Assembly (NCBI GenBank): GCA_003024785.1 | Contig: PUQB01000213.1 | Location: 328,486 to 392,485, forward strand | Length of the DNA: 64,000 nucleotides | Direction: 5' to 3' | Source: Selaginella tamariscina | Taxonomy: Eukaryota; Streptophyta; Lycopodiopsida; Selaginellales; Selaginellaceae | Shown here: in pieces, positions 57,101 through 64,000 of the stretch | How positions within the stretch are numbered: position 1 is the first letter of the stretch | Layout of the letters: each line of letters starts with the position of its first letter | The notes under the pieces: generated by a model | Databases searched by the model: none | What the model saw: only the letters and a program-made list of their open reading frames with translations | What the model was told of the DNA's origin: nothing | Program-made: the position numbers and the translations under genes

Positions 57101-57560
57101 TACAAGTTCAACAAAGAGCTGACTCAGCTTGTCGCATGTTCCTACATGTCTCCATCTTCGTAGACACAAGCCTCAAGCTCCGAGTGGATCGCATGACTTC
57201 CATGTCGGTCTTTTTCCTAAGTGTCAACAACCACTTCCAAACTTCAGTAGGGACTTGTCATTACCACCTTGAGCATAATCCCCGGCTAAGGTAAGTGCAG
57301 ATGCAACCACGACGTGCTCAACCCACACTTTCCACTCCTAGTGGATTCTAAGGGTCATTGGAGTTACCCTCGCGGCTCCAGTCAATCCCACGGACAACCC
57401 AAAAACTCCTTTACATGCAATCGAGTCTCCATCAACTTTTCCACAATAAAAAATTTTTGCCTTTGAACACAAAGGGCTTGCTCCCATGTGAACTTCCAGA
57501 GGAATCCTCACCAAATTCGGCCATCCTCCCACTAGGCTATATTACACATTGCTCCCACCA
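54163..57560 (-). mobile_element. Ty1/copia retrotransposon, 3'-truncated
   Basis: Minus strand, from gag (ATG about 57524, MAEFGEDSSGSSHGSKPFVF then KGKNFLLW) through integrase to reverse transcriptase, which stops abruptly at the chromodomain element's LTR. The pre-integrase zinc finger WHCRLGHANHKALHEL with FCESCVLGKHHRRSF is at 56140-56000. The integrase core is ELVHSDLCGPW at about 55950. The reverse transcriptase has EWKRAIQDEVDAQVQNCTFE, VDYKWVFKRTVDPLTGDV, ARLVAKGFTQVRGVDYEETF, AFLHGDLHEEIFMRIP and ALYVDDLLITGGDEDG. Domain order IN-RT defines copia. RNase H and the 3' LTR are missing, and no 5' LTR was identified with confidence. Confidence 0.85.
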
Positions 57561-58169
57561 AATCGAAGCATTCTATTATGTTAAAATATAACATAAAACC
57601 TTACCTCAGTAACACAAAGTGTATACGAACGCTATGCATCCATAGCCCACAAATCCTAAACTACTCTGTTACAATAGAGCATCAGTTTATGTCTCAACAT
57701 ATTTGCCCATAATATTCCACTGCCCAAGCTGTAGAAGACACGCCTTTCTCCGGATCTTCCCTTGTTAGACATCTCTGTAGCTCCTTCAATTTCTCTATCG
57801 AAAAAAGAACAAAAAATTAAAGAACAAAAAAAATTAAAAGAACACACAACATTTAAAAGAAGAAACAAACACACACACACACATCAAAGACTACTCTAAA
57901 ATATTCTAGAGCAAAATAAACTCGGAAAATATAGAATTTTAAATGTTAGGTTTTGGAAAAATGTAGGGTTTCTCCGCAGGTTTTCTTGGACTTTTCAGAG
58001 ATTCCCCTCTCAAAAGGGAACAATCTATGAGTTTCACCGATGTTCTTGGTGAACATGGATTAAACCCTGCAAATCTCAGAAATGCAGGGTTTTGTAAAGA
58101 AACACCCTGAAAATGTAGGATTTTCCATACAATCTATGAGAAATGTAAGATGTTTGGATATTTACATAC
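57561..58169. other. Region between copia gag and orphan exon
   Basis: It may hold the copia leader or 5' LTR, but no partner LTR exists to define it. A palindrome TTATGTTAAAATATAACATAA lies at about 57574-57594. The right part would be intron of the orphan exon on the minus strand. Confidence 0.35.
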
Positions 58170-58411
58170 CTAGACAGCGAGGTCCTTTGACGAAATTTTC
58201 CGGCCGCTCACGGAGATCTTCATACGAACCGAGCCCGGACACTATGGAAGCCAGCCTGTGCTCGTCTCCCGTCTCCAGCTTATTCTGCATCTCCTCGTCC
58301 ATCTTGCGAGCGCCTTCCGACCAAGGATGCGTACACCAGAGGCGCCGGCTTCCTCACCTTCTTTTCCTTGATCGGACTGCCCGCCGCCGCCGCCGCCCGA
58401 TTCCTGCTCCT
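58170..58411 (-). CDS. Orphan 5' exon(s) of an unrecognised gene
   Basis: The minus strand opens with an ATG at 58411 (MRSRNRAAAAGSPIKEKKVR then KPAPLVYASLVGRRSQ). One frame over, from an ATG at 58302, it reads MDEEMQNKLETGDEHRLASI, then VSGLGSYEDLRERPENFVKG and PRCL, ending at a good donor (G|GTATGTAAA at 58170). The GC-rich coding composition, AAACTAGGGCTTT-like leader upstream and clean donor suggest a real first exon, with a one-base indel near 58303 or two alternative starts. No downstream exon was found; the copia element occupies the expected place. Family not recognised. Confidence 0.4.
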
Positions 58412-60574
58412 CATCCGTCCTGAAATGCAAATTCCCTAAGAAAAGGGCGCCAAAACTAGGGCTTTGAAGTGTGAGTGGAAAAAGCGGTAAAATAAGTCAA
58501 AAGTAACAACAATGACCAAAATGTAAGTTTACATCAGCAATGCAAATTTCTTGATTTTAAAATTAAAATTAGAATACTTAAATGTATAATTTATAAATGT
58601 AACTTTAATACATATATAATATAATATTTAAAATTAAACTATGTAATACATAATTTAAAAATAAAAAAATATATGAATAAATAACACCAAAATCAGAACA
58701 TATTAATCTTATTTGTTGTATAACAATTTAAATATTAAAGAAGGCACATATGAAAAGACTTTGTATACACTTTTGATATGTTATTAAGAATAAGAAACAC
58801 AACTTGCATATCTCAAAGTGCAATCAAAATAAAATGTTAACAATTAGTAAAATTTATAATTTAATTAATAACATTTAAAATGTTGGGCTAGTTTGCAAAA
58901 TACAACCTCCCTTTATTTCAATATTATCTAGGAGAGATTTAAGATAAGTGTTATGATATAAGAAAAATTTAATAAGATAAATTTTAAAAAAAACCAAATC
59001 CTTAAGGTTAATACTTTCTGAATTAACATATTTTTTTATTTAAATGCATTTATAAATGGGTTTTTAATGTATGTTATAAGAAAAAAAACCCTGAAAACTA
59101 AGGTAAATGTGAATTTTTCTTTTATTTTTATACATCCCAAATGTTATATATCACAACTTCGATAATTATCATTTTTTACAACTCTGGTATGTTGAATTTA
59201 TTAAAATGTAACTTACAAAATTTAAAGATTTATATTCTTTAATTATGGATAAGATAATATAAAATGATGTTCATAAATTGAAATTTATTAACATCAAACA
59301 TTTGAGAAAATAAGTTTTTTCTTATAATCTCAGAGAAATCTAATTAATTATGAACAAGAAAATTTTTAAAATGCACACTAAATTGAATAATAATTTGGTT
59401 AACCTTTTCTACATACGCATTTATAAAACTTTATATAAATAAATGATGAGAATAAATCGATTATATATAATTAAATCATATAATACATTTGAAAAGACAA
59501 GGTAGTAACTCTAAAAATTGATGAGTAAATTGGATGGATGGTAATTCATAACCACAGGAAAAATGTTTTTTCTAATCATGAATATTCTCCGAAACTGTAT
59601 TAAAGAAATAATCTTAATAAAGACAAGGATTATAATGAATTATAAGGTGCTCTTGTTGTAATTAATTATTATATTTGCATTTGCTACTCCATCGTCTAGA
59701 CTAACCATTAATTAAAACGATAAGGAAGGAAGAAGTAGACACCAATCAAAATATTTTATATTCATTTATTGATTAATTTCATTAATTTTAGTAATAACTG
59801 GTGTGAAAATAATTATGTCTCACCCTGCAATCCATTTCATTTGGACCATTCAGAACTCCCTGATTCTCTTAATTTCTTTTAATATTTTCATTTGGACCGT
59901 TCTAGGGCCCCTTGATCCCCTTAATTTCAGCTTGTTATAATAATCCATACAAAATTTCATAATACCTGCATAATACCGCCCCCCCCCTCCCTTAATTAGT
60001 CACTAATCCGCCCAAATATGGCGGTGTCCTAAGATGAAATATTGCATAATATACACATGGTATATGTGCATGTTATATATATACACACACGCAATAAATG
60101 TGGGCAGGACAATATATGATATACACACATATTAGAGATTAATTATGAATTTTAATTTAAAAAAAATTACACATCTGGCTACATTGGGCGGAATTAAGGA
60201 ATCGTCATATTTGGGTGGCGTCCCAAATTAGTGAATAATTAAAGAGGGCGGTATTATGCATTCTATCTAAATCGTTTACTTATCCCACCTTCCCAGTAGT
60301 GTCTCAAACATAGCCTAGGTGATCATGCAGTTGTAAAATCTGTATTTTAAATGTATAATTTTATATAAAATTATACATTTCAAATGTAGATTTTGCACCC
60401 CAAAATACACCTTTTCAAAGTTACAGCTGATTTCACCACAGTTGTCAAACAAGAAACAGTCTGCCACACACAAGCCTCTGACCTTTCCCCAGATTTTCTG
60501 CATACAAAACACATGCACACATCTTTAAACAATTCCATGTCATTTATTCATACAAGACATATAGAAATAACAAG
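58412..60574. other. AT-rich intergenic, no gene seen
   Basis: Long AT-rich stretch. The sequence around 59985-60015 (GGCGGTATTATGCA-like, with TTAATTAGTCACTAATCCGCCC) recurs in inverted form around 60195-60260, forming a short inverted repeat that may bound a small MITE-like element. Confidence 0.45.
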
Positions 60575-61232
60575 CTATCCCGAGAAAGCCTTCTTGAGAG
60601 CCTGCACAGTCTTCTGGTCCAGAAAGAACGTCTTCTCAAGCACCTCATCGACAATCCCAGATCCGAACATGGAGTTTGCAATGAGCTGGAAACCGGGTTC
60701 TGGCTGTCGAGTGTCACTATGGCCATCGCACTGTCATTCCCGACGTTGAGTTGCCAGTGTATGAGTCCCCTTGGGAATATCATCACCTCCCCGGGTTGAT
60801 AACTTTCGCAAACAGCTTATCCTGAGTGTCAACGAATCCTGCATACAGGCTCCCCTTCACTACATAGATAATCTCCGACGCACGCGGGTGCGTGTGTGGA
60901 GGGATGAGACCGCCCTTGGCGAAGTCCAGCCTCGCGATGGCCAGGCCAAGTGTGTTCAATCCCGGGTAGTCGTGCACAAACCCGAACACTGCATCGGCCT
61001 GGACGGCATTGCTCGTGTTCCCTCCCTTCTTGAGGCCGTCGAATACGAAATCGTCGACAGTCACGTTAGACTTCTTGCAGGGATAGCCGTTGATGGTGAG
61101 ATCCTTGGTGAGATCCGCTACACATGTGTCCTGCAGCGGGTCTGGATCGGATGCATATACTGTAAATGAGAGAGCAGAAACAACAAGTGCTATGTATAAA
61201 ATTGTAGTCATATTTAGAGTGAGGTTCAACAT
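60575..61232 (-). CDS. Germin-like protein (cupin, apoplastic)
   Basis: A single-exon germin-like cupin, usually a secreted Mn-binding glycoprotein with superoxide dismutase or related activity. ATG at 61232 (MLNLTLNMTTILYIALVVSA; an alternative ATG at 61211), signal peptide ending near VYAS, then DPDPLQDTCVADL. Cupin box 1 is GGLIPPHTHPRASEIIYVV with the His-x-His and Glu metal ligands. Box 2 is FPRGLIHWQLNVG with the distal His. The end reads QALKKAFSG then TAG. Two one-base losses break the frame: at C4 60789-60792 and at CC 60693-60694. Allowing for both, the length is exactly 219 residues, the family norm, with every motif preserved. I therefore favour assembly indels over gene decay. 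Confidence 0.88.
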
Positions 61233-62591
61233 GTTAAACCCCCTGTTATATAGTCGGAAAACATTCACAAAGTCAGCAGAGTGAACTCTCTCGGAAACAC
61301 GGAGCTTAATGGTCAAAGAAGCAAGGTTGTGGATAGGTATATACGTAAGTTATCTGTACATAGTCTACTTTAAGAAAGGACGAAGAGAGATCGTGAAACC
61401 GGAAGTACAAAGAGCGCTGAAAGTCAACCACGCAATATAACCATGTGTATGTCATGTACAGGTATAACTTACGTAGCTATATATTAGAAACCGTGTAAAC
61501 TATTTATCTGTTACATGTTACATTTCTATGTATATGATTTTATATTCGGAGCTTGCTTGTCAAAGAAGCAACATTAATGTAGCTAAACTCTATACAGAGT
61601 TTATTCCGATTGAGTATAAAGGAGAGTTTCACACTTCTGACTTAGTAAATGATTATTTTTGATGGGTTTTCATATAATTATTATGTTACGTATGCACACC
61701 TTTAAATTTATATATAACTTTATGTTACATTTGACCCTTAGTGCAAATAATATAATAATATTTCAGAAAAGTTATATATAGAATCAAAATACTAAACATT
61801 AATTAATAATATAATACAAATTTACTCTTTAAAAATAAACACAATATAATACAAATTTATGTATTTATTAATAAAATATTTTAAATAGAAATTATATTCT
61901 TATGTCTCTTAAATATTCTATGATAAAAATTAAATATACCATTAAATTATTTGTTTACACAACTTTGGACTCGTAGTGCATAATACATATTAACATGCTT
62001 GTACTTGAACAAAATATGTATTAAGTTGAATTTAATAAATTCTAATTTTAAATACACATGCAAATGTATTGTATTTATGTTAACATACAAATTAAACACA
62101 TGCATGTTACGAACAAATTTAATGCTAATATAAAAATACTTAAATGACAATAATTTAAGGGTTTTTTTTTTAAAGTAAGTTCAAAATATACATAAATTTT
62201 GTAAATATATATATTTAAATTTAAGTTATGTGCCTAAAATCAAAAAACAAGGTAGCATGTAAAAACGTGATTTTATTTCTTACAATACACTCTATAGTCT
62301 TAATACACTCATTTCCTGAAAAAACAAAACAAATATTAATAATACACATCCACACACACGTATTGCATTACCAAATCCACACACACATGTATTTCATTAA
62401 AGACGATAAGTAATGGTATGACATGGCAAACGTCTCTCTCAGAGACACACACACACACTCTCTCTCTCTCGCTCTATCTCTCTCTCTCTCTCTCACACAC
62501 ACACGAGTACTGAATGATACTTGAACACCTACAGAGATCTTAGAAATGCATACGCACAATTACATGTACATACACATACATAAGCATTACC
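61233..62591. other. AT-rich intergenic, no gene seen
   Basis: Germin upstream region on its left, with CT/CA microsatellites at 62430-62505 on its right. No recognised frame. Confidence 0.5.
62440..62504. repeat. (CA)n(CT)n(CA)n microsatellite
   Basis: Compound CA/CT runs downstream of the acidic gene. Confidence 0.9.
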
Positions 62592-63449
62592 TCACTTCAC
62601 ACCTACTATAGTTTTGAGCAGATTCACAGCTTCAAGGAGTTTCCCGTAGTCCCTGGTCCGCTCGTAGCTCGAAGGTAAGGCCACCCAAAAACTCGTAAAG
62701 CCCCTCTACTTGCTGGCTAAGGATATATCACCACCATTGACCGCATCTCTGTATCCCACGCCTTTTTGAGCAAGGTTAACTCTTTTCTTACTTGTCGCCG
62801 TTTGCCCTTTGCAGAAACCTGGAGCAATATGTATATGTCACTTCATGGTATGTTTGTATAGAGAGAAAGAGACAGAGATTTAGTGTTGGATAAGATGAAT
62901 AAAACAGTAAAAGCAGTGTCTGCTTAAAAAAATAAAATTCATTATATATATATTAATTACCTCATTATTTGTTGAGCTTGCTGAATTTACGGATTCATCA
63001 GAGCTTGAAATGGATTTATCCTCAGGAAAATCTTCAGTTAAAGATACGTATTCATCAGTGGATGATCTTGCTTCCTGACCATGACCTACATACAATGAAA
63101 TACGGTTTGTCATGGAGAGAGAGAGAGAGAGAGAGATTCTTTACCAACTTCATCCTCTTGCTTCTTGTCATTATCAACTAGCAAAATAACAATGTCAAAC
63201 ACTTGATGAATAATTATGAATGTTTATTATTTACCACTATGTTGTTGGTTTTTATTAGGCTCTGGCTCTATATTCTTTAAGCCATTCTCTGTATGTTCAG
63301 GGGTCTCCGTTTGTTCTACTTTCTCATTCTCAACCTCAGGCTGAACACCACCTGTTGAAACACGTTGTATACAAACATCATAAATTGCACATATATACGC
63401 TATTACACAGACACTAAACACATACATCTCTCTCTCTCTCACTCACTCA

Positions 63450-63486
<37 letters not shown>

Positions 63487-64000
63487 ATATACATACCATC
63501 TTCCACTTCAACACATTCAAAATAATCAGGAGCTTTTTACACTGGGATTGGTCTTATCAGAAGGCAGTTCCTGCTTATCCACGACTATAAAATCATCTGA
63601 TGAAGCTTTGGGCTCAGCCTCCCTATTTGCAAATGGTTACATTTACATAGCACACTTACATACATGTACACATGTATATATACATGTGTGTACATGTGTG
63701 TATGTACATCTATATCTCTTACATATCATCAGAAGGTTTAGATTCGTTCTCCATGCCTTGCTCTGGGGCTGCTTCAATTGCAATCTCCTCATAGAATTCT
63801 GCTTCTCGTTGAGAAGGTGTGCTCCTATTCGGAATCGGTTCAAATTTACACACAGACATGCATACATGTACACACTACGTGTATATATGTTTGCATGCAT
63901 GTATGTGTATATATCTTACATATCATCAGAAAGTTTAGGTTCGTTCTCCACGCCTTGCCCAGGAGCTGCTTTCATTGAAATTCCATCGTGGAATTCTGCT
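62592..64000 (-). CDS. Acidic protein with duplicated exons and a possible Yae1-like C-terminus (5' end beyond window)
   Basis: Minus-strand exons with good splice sites: 64000-63920 (partial), 63824-63723, 63622-63497, 63351-63235, 63177-63145, 63085-62961 and 62818 to about 62592. The first two are duplicates, sharing EF, AAPxQGxENExKxSDD and an identical exon end. The middle exons are strongly acidic (SSTDEYVSLTEDFPEDKSIS). The last exon starts VSAKGKRRQVRKELTLLKK. One frame over, after an A5 run near 62770, it reads GYRDAVNGGDISLAS, then RGFTSFWVALPS and YGKLLEAVNLLKTIVGVK. The GYRD...RG...LLEAV pattern recalls the Yae1 family (partners of LTO1 in loading the Fe-S protein ABCE1), but the Gly-x3 repeat core is short and a TAG intervenes. 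Function is therefore uncertain. Confidence 0.45.
63440..63484. repeat. (CT)n(CA)n microsatellite in intron
   Basis: Long CA run next to the splice donor of the 63622-63497 exon on the minus strand. Confidence 0.9.
63660..63715. repeat. CATGTATATA-type intronic repeat
   Basis: ACATGTACACATGTATATATAC-like palindromic units. A similar stretch is at 63855-63915, in the corresponding position after the duplicated exon, showing that the duplication included intron sequence. Confidence 0.75.

Noticed and set aside
1-64000. CRISPR arrays, tRNA and rRNA genes
   Set aside because: None recognised; the tandem repeats seen are mini/microsatellites in a eukaryotic nuclear context.

Overview
The window looks like nuclear DNA from a seed-free land plant. 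It carries a plant RSL-type bHLH gene, plant PLS-E and P-class pentatricopeptide (PPR) genes, a germin-like gene and a GDSL lipase gene. It also carries a complete radial spoke protein 9 (RSP9) gene, which implies motile, flagellated sperm. The compact genes (introns mostly 50-500 bp) and the style of the PPR repeats are reminiscent of Selaginella-like lycophytes. That placement is inference; a bryophyte or fern is not excluded.

Layout. 1-5250: a decayed Ty3/gypsy remnant with a short LTR element (1043-4824) nested in it. 5251-8160: AT-rich, no gene. 8165-12165: a repeat mosaic (module A, coiled-coil segment, 1.8-kb LTR-like module B, coiled-coil segment, module A'), then a PIF/Harbinger scrap. 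14688-23015: a gene island with an RSL bHLH, a 2OG-oxygenase-fold protein, two tandem paralogs of an unrecognised mitochondrial-type family (called the ADRG family here), an orphan small protein and an SRFR1-like 5' gene fragment. 23016-31427: repeats (B-family fragments, gypsy integrase, hAT transposase). 31428-45017: a second gene island with NAXD, RSP9, a PLS-E PPR, a third ADRG copy apparently fused to a P-class PPR, and a damaged GDSL lipase. 46100-57560: an old gypsy pol, a chromodomain gypsy element (47888-54162) with minisatellite LTRs, and a truncated copia element. 58170-58411: an orphan first exon. 60575-61232: a germin-like gene. 62592-64000: an acidic gene with duplicated exons and a possible Yae1 domain.

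Three gene pairs are head-to-head with very short gaps: 2OG protein/ADRG1 (71 bp), NAXD/RSP9 (166 bp) and PLS-E PPR/ADRG3-PPR (69 bp). Many otherwise intact genes carry single-base frameshifts, often at homopolymers, which points to residual assembly indels and makes pseudogene calls uncertain. The most novel-looking items are the ADRG family with its PPR fusion and a strong CCTGTA/TACAGG enrichment through the chromodomain element. Exon boundaries were placed by eye from GT/AG sites, reading phase and family conservation.
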